From: Seriola aureovittata
Taxonomy: Eukaryota; Chordata; Actinopteri; Carangiformes; Carangidae
Direction of reading: 5' to 3'
Assembly: GCF_021018895.1 (NCBI RefSeq)
Contig: NC_079383.1
Span: 22,389,353-22,453,352, forward strand
Length of the DNA stretch: 64,000 nucleotides
Part shown: positions 49,267-62,599 of the stretch, piece by piece
How the letters are laid out: each line of letters begins with the position of its first letter
How positions within the stretch are numbered: the first letter of the stretch is position 1
Position numbers and translations under genes: made by a program
The notes under the pieces: generated by a model
The model's database searches: none
Told to the model about the DNA's origin: nothing
What the model saw: only the letters and a program-made list of their open reading frames with translations

Positions 49267-52200
49267 TCATCTCAATGTGAGCACTCTGGAAAGGCATGGA
49301 TCCACCTCACAGAGAGCAGCAATCAGAACTGAGCTGGCTTCAGTTCCCTTTCTTCGCACAGTGTCAATCACATCTCGTGCCTTTTCTGCTCTGATTTTTG
49401 TTCCGGCTGACTGCATTTCATCGTCATTTACAACGCCGTGCTCAAGAAGTTTATCCAGAAGCTGGTTTAGAACAGCTTCAGACACTCCATTAATAAACTT
49501 TGTCCGAACCAGCAGCAGCCTGTCCTCTGTTGGGAGGCTGTCTTCTGCTGGGAGGCTGTCCTCTGCAGGGATGCTCGTCTGAACATGTTCCCTTCTTGGA
49601 CCTGAAAGGAAAACAGGCAAAAGAAGTGTAAAGGAGCTTTTAAGTGCAAATTCTGCTCTCTGCATCCACACACTCACACACACCTAATGTCCACTTAAAG
49701 TGTATACTGGATGAAGTAAAGGGGTCAGTTCATCCCAGAAGTCCCAGGATGTTGTGTGAAAATAGGGAACACAGAAACTGAAAATCCAGAGGCTTTAGTA
49801 GAGGTTTTTGTTCAATTAATGGAGCAATAATGTGGTGAAAACATGGCTTCAGATGACATGTCGCCTAAATTAAGAATGATGGATATCGAGACAATGTTAA
49901 GGTGCCTGGATATGCATAATATATTTACATATGCAGATTCTATTCAGTCAGAAGGGTCTAAACTCTGACATCAGGTGCAGTGCTGCTTCAGGAGGGTGAA
50001 GCTTTTACCTGGTAGAGGAACATTGCGTTTCCAAACTTCTGTCCTCTCTTCGTCTTCGACCGTCAAAGTCACTTTCTTTGGGTTTGTAGTCAGGAAAACC
50101 TCAAATGTTGGAAAGAAATTTGGCCCATACTTTGAGCGAAACTCTGCATGCTATAAACCAGGGGACAAAAAGGAGTTGTTGTTTTTGACATTCAACCCAG
50201 ACTATATTTATATTATATTACTATACTGTAATTTGGACACTGCAGTGACTCAATATTGGAATGTGACAGATGGGGCTACCTGATTAGCATGCTAACTTCA
50301 GTAGAAGGAAAGTAGTGCTAGAAATAGAAACAGAGTGCCTTCAACCACTGGAGACAGCTCTTGGCAAGTAAAGGAATGAAGTTTGACGCTGAACTAGCAA
50401 CATTTCTTCTGGACTGATAAGTGTAACAGTCGTTAATGCTAATGCTGGCTATATAGCTACAGCAAAACTTACAAAATGGCTCTTTTAATAACCATTAGAA
50501 GTGTATGAGACTTTACTCACCTCAGGCTGTATTTCTAACTCCTCGGGTTCACAGTGAATAATGTAACTTTGACCAGTAATCAGTTTACAGTCGGAGGAGA
50601 TTTTGATGTATTCAGCATCTCCTTGTTGGGCGGCAACCTTCAGCAACAGGACATTTTTGTTATGGTGTTACTGCTTAAAGATTCAAGTCAATATGTTTGA
50701 GTACTTTTAAAAACAACAAATGTTGGCCAAAGTTTTAAAGATATCAAAATCTTAAAATCTATTTTTTACTGTGCTCAATAAAATCTATTGAGTATATTTA
50801 ATTTGGACTAATTTAGTTCACCTTTTACACCACCTGGTGGAAATATCACAAATGACACTGGCAGACAGAAATGAATACTGACAGAGAACCCAGAAGAAAA
50901 CCTAAAATCCAAAGAGCAATCTGAGGGTTTACAGTTCAGATGTTCAGTTTCAGAGAGTCCCAGCATGAGAAGTTTTGATAGAAGTTTATGTGGTTGCTAT
51001 GCACATATGACACATATCTTTACCTCTGGCAGAGGGATGTTGCTTGGCAGGAGAAAAACATCGAGAACTTCAAGCCCACTATCCGGTGGTCGGAGGAACA
51101 GCAGAACTTCGCCAGTAATTGGTTTTATGTTGTTCCATAACCTCCCAAAAATCTCCAAAGCCCAGACAAGGCCAAAGGCAGAGAGATGAGGAACTTTGAC
51201 GATCACATGAGTGTCTGTGATCTCAAGTGGTTCGAGGATGCTGATTCCATCATCACTGATGTGAACGACAGACAGCAGGCCTTCAGGTTGCAAATCTGTG
51301 AAAACAGGTATTCAATAGCTGCTTTACTGATATCAGCCTCATTGTAAGTTGGAGGTGTTTCCTCATTTGAAATGCTCTGTGGCACTGTTTGCATAGTGGC
51401 TATAATTTGTGTCTATAACATATCCCTGATAATCTGAGTCAAATGCAAAATATCTACTTATACCAGTCTTGCCATGTTTTTGGTAAGACTGGTGTATTTT
51501 GTATCCAGCTGTGCTATCATTGTGCATTTTGTCTTGTCAAGTCCCAGTAGACCTGTTGCTGCACCTTCACTTGCTGTTGCATTAACATGTTGTTATTGTT
51601 TACTGTGCTTGCGTTCTTCTCTCTGCGTTTGATGTCACCCTCAGATGAAAGGCATCTAGTACCTACGTTTTATGGCAACTTGGTACCAGTATAAGAAGTG
51701 TCAGTTCTTGTGACATTGCTACAGTAGACTCATGTGATCCATGTGCTTCTAGGTAATTTAATGTCATTGCTCCCCACAGTTCTGTACAGTTAATAATCAA
51801 TTAACTACGTGGAAATTAAATAAAACTAACAATGTCTGATCATTGCTTTAACAAAGCATAACTATTTGCTTACCATGCTTTGTTACACAGTGTGGGAGAT
51901 GGAGCTCACAGACAGCATCCTCATGGCACTGGATATTGAACAGCGGACCTGCAGCAGTCTTGCCAGCTGTTTGGAGGAGACTCTCATCCCATTGGATAGT
52001 CCTGTAAAGCAGCTCAGCCTCCTGATCCATAACAAACACCAGTCTAGTTAAAGTACACTGGAACCCACCTGGACCAGGACACCTGAACCTGTAGGACACC
52101 GAAGACCAAATGACCACAGGGAACATGAGATGAAAAGGTTTTAACTTGGGCAACAAATTGTGCTCATCCTAAATCAGATTCATGAATCACTTCATGAGCC

Positions 52201-55200
52201 CTGAGAGATCAAAGGAAGAGGGAAGTTAAGGAAAACAAAACTAGCACATGTACCAAAGCATACCACACAGTGAGTCAGGGCATGTTTGATCTGTACTGTT
52301 GCTGCATTTGCTGTTTAAGTGAATACATATAAAGTGAAAATCAAACTTAACCACCAAACACGAGTTGACTTCACTGTGACTTTTATTGAGGGTGAACTAT
52401 GTGTTTCACCTGTGGCTTCTTCAGGTTTTCTCAGTAGAATTACAAGAGCGTTCACAGGTGTGATAAAAACAAATGACCAATTATAATTGTCTTCATTTTG
52501 TCATTTTCAAATTATTTTCACATTTTTTCAAAAGGTAACATTTTTCAAACTCATATTTTTTACTTTTTAAAACTTTGGGATTTCTTTTTATATGATTACC
52601 TGTAGGAGACTTGTGCAGATTCAGTGTGCAGTTCAGGTGTGAAGCTTGATGGAGGCTGGGATTCAGAAAGGAACATAAGTTTTACTAGAAATATCCATCT
52701 TGTGTTCAATAAGGGAAACATATTCTCACACAGTCCAAACTGAACTGAAACACAATGTGTAGATTACAGATAAAATGTAGTCTGAGAAGACTGCAACACA
52801 AGTATAAGGCGCCATTGTAATTATTTACAATTAATGTGAGAGTGGTTTGAAGCAAGCTATTCTATAGTCTGTGGATTATGATACATCTCAAAAGGTAACA
52901 AAGATATTGACTAACTGACTAAAGAAGTTGAATAATTCATTAAAGTATAGAAGTCATGAAAAAGATAGTGGCAAGAATCTGTTCAAGAATATCTAAAGAG
53001 GTTGATTCTAGCTCCAACTGTGAGAAGGTAGTTGATGCCACAAAATGTAAAAGTGAACAGTAACTAGTAGCTAGAAATGTGTTTGTTGAAGTCATAAACT
53101 GGCTCAGCATTATGCAGCGATCCACAAATCAAGTGGATATTTTCCAGGATCAGACTGTTTTTTTGTATGAAGTTAATTTTTTGTGCTTTCCCAGGAAAGA
53201 GTTTGCTTGCTGAGCTGGTGGTGGAGGGAATAGTAAAAAAGATTTCCATACTAAGAAAGAAAGAAATACTACAGCAGTAATTTTAAAACAAGCTCACTTC
53301 AGTTTAAACCAGTTATTTTGACAACAGCTGTGTTTGACTGGAGAACTGGTCAAACTACAGGAACAGGACCAATATTTGCCAAAAATGCAACCATTCGAAA
53401 GCAAGATTGTTGATTGTTAAGTCGTTCAGTTTGATCAGGCATCGTGACCTCAAACTCAACAACAAACAACAACCGATCCAAAGGGAAATATTTATTGACA
53501 TCTTAAGATATTTGGTTTCTATTGCCTGCTGTGTGTTAAGCCCTGACAGTTGTCCAGAATATCAAGATACAGTGGTCGTTCTCACCTTCATCAGCTTTGT
53601 GTCATCCACAGACACATGCAGCTTTGTCTCTGCTGTGTTTGGGTCCAGTTTGGCATCAGACTCACCTGATGGGAGGAGAAGAGACATAGAAGATAATCAG
53701 AAATCAGTCTTTACTGTTCCTCTCTCAATCAGATCTGAGTCAGAGAATGGGAACAGAGTCCAACAGCAGCGGCTCAAAGCTTCCTGTCATCACTTAACTC
53801 TTGGATGATCCTAGTTTTCCCCTTGGCTGTGTAACAACCTGAGTGAACACGTCCAAGTCAACTTAGTTTATGATATTGATATGCTAGCTGTTTGTAGTTG
53901 CTTTTATTCAGCGAAATTTACTCAGGCTCCCCTGACTGCCTCTTTTCTTATTGGCTGACACCTGTTGCTAGAGCACTAGCATTGCCAGACACTACTTCAG
54001 TACTCACGGGTTTTGTCTCTGGAAGCTTTAATCACCCTGTTGTTTACCCTGTAGAGAAAAACACAACCACAACAGGTACAAAGTGATTTGAAAATTATCA
54101 GGTTTTGTTTGAGTTATCTTATTAAACCCAACAGTGATAATTCCAGATCAGTGGGCTGACTCCAACCCTCTACTGACCTCAGAGTCTCCAGACTACAGTC
54201 TGGACTCTCCAGAAAATCACACAGGAGCTTCACTCCTGAAATCTTCAGCTTGTTTCCGCTCAAGTCCAGTTCTCTCAGATGGGAAGGGTTGGACTTAAGA
54301 GCTGAGGCCAGAGAAACACAGCTGATCTCTGACAAACTGCAGGACCACAATCTGAGTAAAGAATAAAACAGGTCACACCCACTTATGTTGCAGTTTAGAG
54401 TCACCAATTAACCCAACTTGCATGTCTTTGAACTGTGGTAGGAAACCAATCAGATATGTCCTAATCAATGAACTTCTGTCTAAAATTTGGAGAGTGACTT
54501 TATCCTTGTGTTATTGTGGGTCATCATAATGTCAGCCTTCTATAGACATCATCTAAATGTCAGCACAACATTCATACAAGGCCCTTCATCTTGCCAGCAG
54601 GTGGAAATTTGCATCAAAGTGCACAAACTGTCATTTACTGTTGCCAGTAGGTGGTAGTGGTAGTAGGTAGTATTGTCATCTTTAGGCCAAAATTCTTATC
54701 AAACATGTTAAGTTCGGGGCTGATTTGACCATATATTGTTGAGTTACAAACCACTTCCTGTTTCCTGGCAAAACATAAAAGTTTGACCAGGGCCTTCACA
54801 AATTATGTAAATAAATTGGGTTAAATGGTAAATTAAACATATAAGATGTATAATTGTAGTAATCATTGAACTAACCCCAGAGTCTCAAGTCTGCAATCTG
54901 AACTCTCCAGAAAACCACTCAGTAGCTTCACTCCTGAATCCTGCAGCTTGTTTTCACTCAGGTGCAGCTCTCTCAGATGGGAGGGGTTGGACTTCAAAGC
55001 TGAGGTCAAAGAAGCACAGCTGATCTCTGACAATCTGCAGTCCATCAATCTGAATAAGAAAATAAATCATGTAGATAAAAATCATTGGTAATCCAATCAG
55101 ATATTTCCTAATCAATGAGCTTTTCTCTAGAATCAGCAGAGTGACTTTGTCCCTCTGTTACTGTGGCTCATCATAATGTCAGCATTCAACAGACATCATT

Positions 55201-58200
55201 CTAATGTCACCACAGATTTCACACAACTATTCATGTAAACAACAAAGTAAAATATTAATCAATCAATATTAATAATCGATATCAACAATCGGTGATATTA
55301 CCCCAGACTCTCCAGTCTACTGTCTTGACTCTCCAGAAAACCACACAGTTCCTTCACTCCTGAATCCTGCAGCTTGTTGTAGCTCAGATCCAGGTGTCTT
55401 AGGTGGGAGGGGTTGGATTTCAGAGCTGAAGCCAGAGAAGAACAGCTGATCTCTGACAAACTACAGGACCACAGTCTGAGTGAAGAATGAAACATGTAAC
55501 TTTAGTAGACAAAGTTCCTGCTTGAAAACATTCAGTGTTTCATCATCTGTTCAGAACTGAAGACGGTTTAGAAAGTGGAAGTTGAGAAAATGGAAACACC
55601 AAACAACTGAACCAACAGGATGCAAAAAGTGACAAAGAGCTGTTATTAATATTAATGACAACATGCTAATGCTTCAGCAAAGACATAGTGACTTCAACTA
55701 TTAAAATCTAGCAGCTCCACCAATAGCTCCATCTATACAAACTCATATTGTGCAACCAAACACAAGTAGAAAAAATCCACAGAAATTTATCTCACTTTCT
55801 ACTCAGTTTCCAAATATACCAAATGTAGAATGAGAGCAAAATTGAGCTGAAGACATCGAAAATATTTCCATTTTATGGAATACGGCAACAGTCTTTTGTG
55901 AGTACATTCAGTACTATATGAAAAAGAATATGTGGACCAAAGACATTAATCATTTTATGAATGTAGGTTATGTATTTATATATTGGGTTCAATGGTAAAT
56001 TTAACATATAAGATCTACAATAGTAACAATCAAAACATTAATTACCCCAGAGTCTCCAGTCCACAGTCTGGACTCTCCAGAAAACCACACAGCTCCTTCA
56101 CTCCTGAGTCCTGCAGCTTGTTTCTACTCAGCTGCAGTTCTTTCAGATGGGAGGGGTTTAACTTCTGTGCTAAGGTCAGAGAAGCACAGCTGATCTCTGA
56201 CAACCTGCAGGCACCCAATCTGAATAAAGAATAAAACATGTTGAAGCATGTTAAGATGGCAATACTGCAGGCTGTACATACCGTCAGTCACAGACATTCG
56301 TGATTGCATAATCCTGCTGACAAAACAACAAACCGACGTAAGTGAAAATATAACCTCCTCTGCAGATATAAAAAACAAAGCAAATAATCTATAATCCAAT
56401 CAGATATTTCCTAATCAATGAGCTTTTAAAACTAGAAGAGTGACTTTGTCATTCTTTTTTTGTTGGTCATCATAATGTCACCCTTCTACAGACATCCAAA
56501 TGTCACCACAATACCTCAGCAAGTAAACACTGGAAAGATACTAAACTTGATATGTGAAACTTAGACTGTTGAAGCCTTGTATTAGTTTAAATTGAACTTA
56601 AAATGTGTAATTTTACACAGAAAAAGAATCTGAATTTTGCCGTAATCTCCTTGAATTTAAATGTTTTTATGTACCATGTTATGTTATATTTTGTTATTGT
56701 TATTTTGATCTTATTAATATTATATTTTATTGGTACATTATCAGCTTGTCAGTGGTTTCTAAAGCATTCTGAATAACACTAACCAGTACAAAAGATGCTA
56801 GACAAATGAAGTCTGATTGATTGATTGTAAGTTAAAAAGCAAGTCTTTCATACAATTTTTCACCCATTTGGAAAGATGAAATATTTCTTTAAAAAATTAC
56901 AATTTCTTCAGATTTGCACTTTAAAAATTACAGTCAAGTATTTGAATTAAATGTATACAAAAAACGATAAAAGGTCCAGTCAGTGAACTGACCTCAGAAT
57001 CTCCAGTCTACAGTTGGGACTCTCCAGTCCAGCACACAGCTGCTTAACTCCTGAATCCTGCAGCTCGTTTCCATTCAGGTTCAGTTCTCTCAGATGGGAG
57101 GGGTTAGACTTAAGAGCCGAGGCCACAACTTTACAGTGAGTCTCTGAGAGTCCACAACCAGGAAGTCTGTCATGACACATTACAAATGTCATTATGAACA
57201 AACTTTGTATTTACTTGAAGCATTTGATGGCAAAACAGTCTCATCTCTCACTGTCTCTGACATACAACAATAATTCTAATCACTCTCTTATACCTGCAGA
57301 CATTTTTTAATTTATTTTTTTGGTCATTTTATGCCTTTATTGGATAGCATAGTGGAGATAGACAGGAAATGCAGGGAGAGATGCAGTTGTCTACAAGATC
57401 AGAGATTTTCTCTGGAAAATTATACAGATCTTACTTTGAGCACACCAGTAACAACAGCAACTGTCAAGAATTTGACAAGCAATTGAATAAACAAGTAATC
57501 AATGAACAAGTCGAACACTATTTTCTGAATGATTAAGTTTAATGTGTATATTTGAACTTAACTACTAATCTACTCTGATCATGTTCATGATCTTATCTGG
57601 ACTCACCGAGCCTTCCTGCAGTTCCTCACAGCTGGAATCAGTCTCTGTAGTCCCTCCACTGATGTGTTGTACTCCTTCAGGTCCAACTCATCCAGAACCT
57701 CCTCTGACATCTGCAGCATGTAGGCCAGAGCTGAGCACTGGATCTCAGAGAGTTTCTCCTCTGGTATGTTCTCTGACTTCAGGAACTCTTGGATCTCCCG
57801 ATGAACCGAGTGGTCCTTCATCTCCATCAGACAGTGGAAGATGTTGATGCTTCTGTCAGGAGAGATATCATCAGTGCTCATCTTCTTCAGGTTGTTGATG
57901 GTCCTCTGGATGGTTTCTGGACTGTTCTTTCTCTGACCCAGCAGACCTCCTAAGAGTCTCTGGTTGGACTCCAGAGAGAGGCCATGAAGGAAGCGAACAA
58001 ACAGGTCCAGGTGACCATTTCTGCTTTCAAGTGATTTCTCCATAGCTCCCCTCAGGAAGACATCCAGAGAAGGGTCATGGGTGTCATTTGTTCCAAGAAT
58101 CTTACAAATCCTACCGAAAAGAGACTCGGGGTTCGAGTTCCAGTGTTTGAAGTCTTCTCCCAGGAAGTCCTTCAGGACCTCTGTCTTCCTGTTGGTGTAA

Positions 58201-60816
58201 CAGTGGAACATGTAGACTGCAGCCAGAAACTCCTGAACGCTCAGATGAACAAAGCAGTAGACTGTTTTCTGGAAGATCACACTCTCTCTTCTGAAGATCT
58301 CAGTACAAAGTCCTGAGTACACCGAGGCCTCTGTGACATCAAGACCACACTGCTCCAGGTCTTCTTGGTAAAACATGATGTTTCCTTTCTCCAGATGTTC
58401 AAACGCCAGCCTCCCCAGCTTCAGAAGAACTTCCCTGTCAGCCTCCGTCAGCTGTTTCTTGTGTTTTTTCTTCTTCTTTTCCTTGTGTCCCTCATCATAC
58501 TTATTCTTCCTCTGTGTCTGAACCAGCAGGAAGTGTGAGTACAGGTCAGTCAGGGTCTGGGGCAGCTCTCCTCTCTGGTCTGTGGTCAACATGTGCTCCA
58601 GAACTGTAGCAGTGATCCAGCAGAAGACTGGGATATGGCACATGATGTGGAGGCTCCTGGACGTCTTGATGTGTGAGATGATTCTGCTGGACAGCTCTTC
58701 ATCACTAGATCTCCTCCTGAAGTACTCCTCCTTCTGGGCATCAGTGAAGCCTCGTACTTCTGTTACCCTGTCCACACATGTAGGAGGGATCTGATTGGCC
58801 GCCGCAGGTCTGGAAGTTATCCAGACGAGAGCCGAGGGAAGCAGATTCCCCCTGATGAGGTTTGTCAGCAGCACGTTGACTGATGACTCCTGTGTGACAT
58901 CAGACACAGACTTCCTGTTGTTGAAATCCAGTGACAGTCTGCTTTCATCCAGGCCGTCAAAGATGAACAGAACTTTACAGACAGCGAGCTGCTCTGCTGT
59001 GACCTTCTGTAATGTTGGATGGAAAACATGGAGCAGCCTGAGAAGACTGTACTGCTGATCTCTGATCAGGTTCAGTTCCCTGAACGAAAGCAGAACCAGC
59101 AGACTGACATCTTGGTTCTCCAAGCCCTCTGCCCAGTCCAGAGAGAACTTCTGCACTGAGAAGGTTTTTCCAACGCCAGCGACGCCGTTGGTCAGAACCA
59201 CTCTGATGGTTCTCTGCTGGTCAGGTGATGCTTTAAAGATGTCTTCTCTCCATTGCTCAGGTAAGACTTTAAAGATGTCATGGCATCTGATTGGAGTGTC
59301 ATGGAGGGTCTCCATCTTGGAAGTTGTCTCCAGCTGCCTCACCTCATGTTGGGTATTAACCTCTTCACTCTGTCCCTCTGTGATGTAGAGCTCAGTGTAG
59401 ATCCTGTTGAGGAGGGTTCCACTTCCTGTTCCATCAGTTCCTTCAGTCACACGTTCACATCTGCTCCTCAGACTGATCTTATGTTGATGTAAAACCTCCT
59501 GCAGACCACTATCTGCTGAAAGAGAAGAGACAACGTCAGACTGAAGAAACAGAATCTGAGAATCTGATGATTATTTTCATCAGCTGCAGAAAAACTAAAG
59601 ACAAACAAAGAAAAGATTTTTAATGTTGTGGTATTTATGATCATCTTAAAGGTCGATGCTGTGTGATGTAACAAATTACACTGTATAAAGAAAGTCCTGG
59701 TTTCAGAAGTGATGACATCATCATACAGATGTTCAGTCTCACTTTGTTCAGTGCTGGTCTGACTGGCTGTCTGCAGTCCAGGTCTTGTTCTGGATCTTTG
59801 TCCACACTGGGGACAGGAGGAGTCTCCTGATGAACCAGACTGGTCCCAGTATGAGGTGAAGCACTGTCTGCAGAACCAGTGTCCACAGCTGGTAGAGACT
59901 GGATCCTTCAGGACGTCCTGACACAGAGCACAGCTGGACAGCTGCTCCTCCACAGACACATCACTCCTAATCCTCCCTCTGTGGACATGAACATATGTCT
60001 TTTTAGATTAAAAACTCTTTCAAATCTTTCATTATTCTAACAAAAAGATTTTAACTAAGCCTAACCCTAGATAATTGGATAGCAATTGACTCACTGGCCA
60101 TTTAGTGAATGTTATGTATGGAGTTGTAATAAGAGAATTACTTGCCATTCAAATAGGGTTATGGTTTTGCCTGTTTTATCATCTTTCAAAAACATAAAAA
60201 ATTAATGGGTGTAGTTGTGTGCTTCATAGAGCTGTTTAGTACATGCACAAATAAATCTTAATCTGCATATCTTTGCAATAAACTGATATGCTTTGTTACT
60301 GAATCATTGATTTTGAGGAAACAAATACCACACAAGTGAAAACATGTCTAATATGTGAGAGCAGCTTCTGTATCAGGTGAGGAACTGAGACAACAAGTCT
60401 GACCAATGTAACTGACAGGCGTGAGTCTGTGATTGATGTGACTGATTTTCAACATTATGCTTTAATGAAAGTTTTTCATAAAGAAATTCTCACCATAAGG
60501 AGGCATGGACACAGACCTAAAACCAAGAGCCACAACATGAACTGCAACAACATCAAGTCAGGATCTTTTGTATGTCATTCCTTATCTCTCTCTGTTCTCA
60601 TTTCGTATAATCTCTCTACTGTCAGCTCCCAAAATCACAGACCAAAAATGCTGTGCAAAAATAAGTTAAGGAAGTGTACAAGTTCTCTTACCTTGTAGTT
60701 GAAGGTCCAGATTCCTTACTGAGTGCTGGAGGATGATCTATGGACCGGTCAATGTTCAAAGAAATGGATTCTGAAGACTCTTCTCTGTCCCCCTCTTCTT
60801 CTACACAATCACTCAT
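49267..60816 (-). CDS. NLR 2: RING-FISNA-NACHT-LRR-FIIND-CARD protein (NLRP1-like)
   Basis: A predicted cytosolic inflammasome sensor. Minus-strand coding exons: 60692-60816; 59743-59978 (RING); 57607-59515 (FISNA-NACHT); LRRs 56993-57166, 56046-56219, 55302-55475, 54876-55049, 54178-54351; linkers 54008-54048 and 53586-53665; ZU5 52600-52655 and 51874-52088; UPA 51024-51295, 50521-50637, 50009-50150; CARD 49267-49601. All phases match and the total is 4,398 nt, 1,465 residues. The RING is a full C3HC4 (C58, C61, C73, H75, C78, C81, C97, C100). Walker A is GVAGVGKT at about 231-238 and Walker [10 protein letters not shown] at about 303-311. LRRs span about 757-1046, FIIND about 1087-1354, CARD the last 90 residues. 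The FIIND cleavage-site region reads VPHLSAFG (about L1215/S1216). Read-through transcription of two adjacent genes is the main alternative. Confidence 0.72.
49529..49575 (-). repeat. In-frame 18-bp tandem repeat before the CARD
   Basis: The minus strand encodes three copies of AEDSLP/TED ([15 protein letters not shown]) between the FIIND and the CARD of NLR 2. Gene A has only one such unit (DPAEDRL). The repeat lengthens the linker without breaking the frame. Confidence 0.8.
51461..51498. repeat. Short inverted repeat (hairpin) in an NLR 2 intron
   Basis: TACCAGTCTTGCC and GGTAAGACTGGTGTA are near inverted copies around an 8-base loop. No other feature explains it; it may be the tip of a small foldback element. 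Confidence 0.5.
57295..57380. repeat. Short dispersed fish repeat fragment
   Basis: The phrase 'tggatagcatagtggagatag' followed by 'acaggaaatgcagggagaga' is a repeat fragment I recognise from many fish introns. It lies between the NACHT exon and first LRR exon of NLR 2. Confidence 0.45.
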
Positions 60817-61173
60817 CCTCTGGACTTCATTCAGTGTGGGATGTAAACCACTAATTCTGATTGTCAGCTCACAAACACAGGAACTGCACGCAAGACTGAG
60901 GGAACAGCAAGTAACACACACACGTGGTCAGTTTTCTCAGGTTAGGTGTAAGTTTAATATGTATTATTCAGCCCATCACAATGTAGTATGAAACTGTTGA
61001 GTCCGACTGAGAGAACAGGAAGAACCACTCAGACATTATTTTCTCCTTTTCTTTCAGTGTCTTTTTATGGTCAAAAGTTAATTCTGACTCTTCTTCCCTT
61101 CACAGTCCAAAGGGAGAAAACTGACTCAGAGACTTTGACAGTAAAATAACAATAATGTTGTTTTAACACTCAC

Positions 61174-61265
61174 CTGCCTCAGCCTCTAGTTTTCCTTCTT
61201 CTGCTCCGTTCACTCAACATGGAGTCTGAACTAACTGACTGAACATCTTCAATGTTCCCTCCCTT
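61174..61265 (-). other. 5' UTR exon of NLR 2
   Basis: Ends GGCTGAGGCAG before the donor GTGAGTG, as in NLR 1. The 5' limit is uncertain. Confidence 0.55.
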
Positions 61266-61269
61266 GTTC

Positions 61270-62160
61270 TCATGCACCTGGATCACATGGTCTATGTTGC
61301 TCCTCCCCTCTCAATGTACAGGAAATCTCGAGTCTGTCTACATGCATGTTTTTTTTGACCAGTTAGAAATATGTTTAAATTAGTTGTAATTCCATCATTC
61401 TATTATTAGTTTATTTTACAGACTTACTTTATAATAAATTATATAAATAATGTTTATTACCATTATAAACAGCTGGCCATGACCCAGCTGATCATCTGGA
61501 TGTGGATCTTACTGTTGAACAGGTGACAGTGAGTTAAGGCGAACAGCCAGGACTGTGTCCTGTCCCCCGACTCTTCTTCCTTTACATAAACATTGTCATA
61601 TGCCATCACAGTTCAGTTACCATCCTTTAAGTCCACTGATGATAATAGGCCTCATATCCAGTAAGAAGCAGGACAATGCAGTGGGAGCAGGTAGCCAAAG
61701 CAGGTAGTGCCACCACAACAACTCTCTATTTTTACATGAAGCAGAATTTTAAAAGTGATATTATATTTATTTGCTTATTCCAATATTTAATATTTTCATA
61801 CATAAAGAGTTGTGAATATGTATAGCTTTTTATTAAGAGAGGAATGACATATAGTCCATGCTGTAATTTAGACAGTTACACATTGTTCTTCAGGATCTCA
61901 GTGTCGGTATCTTCAATTTGAAATAAAGTAATGGATACTACATTAAAGTACCAAACCTCAGCTTTAATTTGAGCAGGTTTAAATCAATATAGGAAGAACA
62001 GTGGCCAAATAAAAGGGTTCAAATTGTTTGAGCTTCCATTGCAGATTTATTTTCTTCAGATCAATAATGATTAAGTTTTAATGTACCTTTATTTTTATTT
62101 ATACGGTATCTTTTTGGTTAATGTTGAATAAGTCACTGGAGTCACCACATGAAAATGTAA
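61270..62160. other. No recognised gene
   Basis: AT-rich sequence between the start of NLR 2 and the Siglec relic. Nothing in it resembles a coding exon. Confidence 0.5.
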
Positions 62161-62164
62161 TTTT

Positions 62165-62400
62165 CACTTCCTATTTTTATGTCAGTTACCAAATGTTTGT
62201 CTGTGTGACCTAACCCCTGGCTCTGGATAGGGAACTATTCTCAATGACACCGGAAACATCTCTGTGCAACATTTACAGTTGACAAGGCGTTGTCAAGTAT
62301 TATCTCAGTTTTCTATGTATTCTACGACCCATTTTCTTCATTCATATGTATTTTAATGACTGAAAACTGAAGATAAAGACATTGGTTATGGATTTGAATA
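62165..62400 (+). pseudogene. Relic of a Siglec-type 3' UTR
   Basis: Matches 24,270-24,480 and 31,018-31,142 ('cattttcttcattcatatg', 'gaagataaagacattggtta'). No Ig exon precedes it here. Confidence 0.6.
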
Positions 62401-62599
62401 TATACACTCCAATAATAATCTTTTTAAGAGATTTTCTTTTCTTAGTCTGGGATAAAATTACTTAAGACCAATATTAACACACATAGTATAGACACACATG
62501 GTATAAACAAGCGATCCTCAGTTTAAAGCAGCCAAGGCAAATAAGTCTCATGTTATTTCTCATTACTTAGACTGTAAATGTATAATTTCTTTATTTGGA

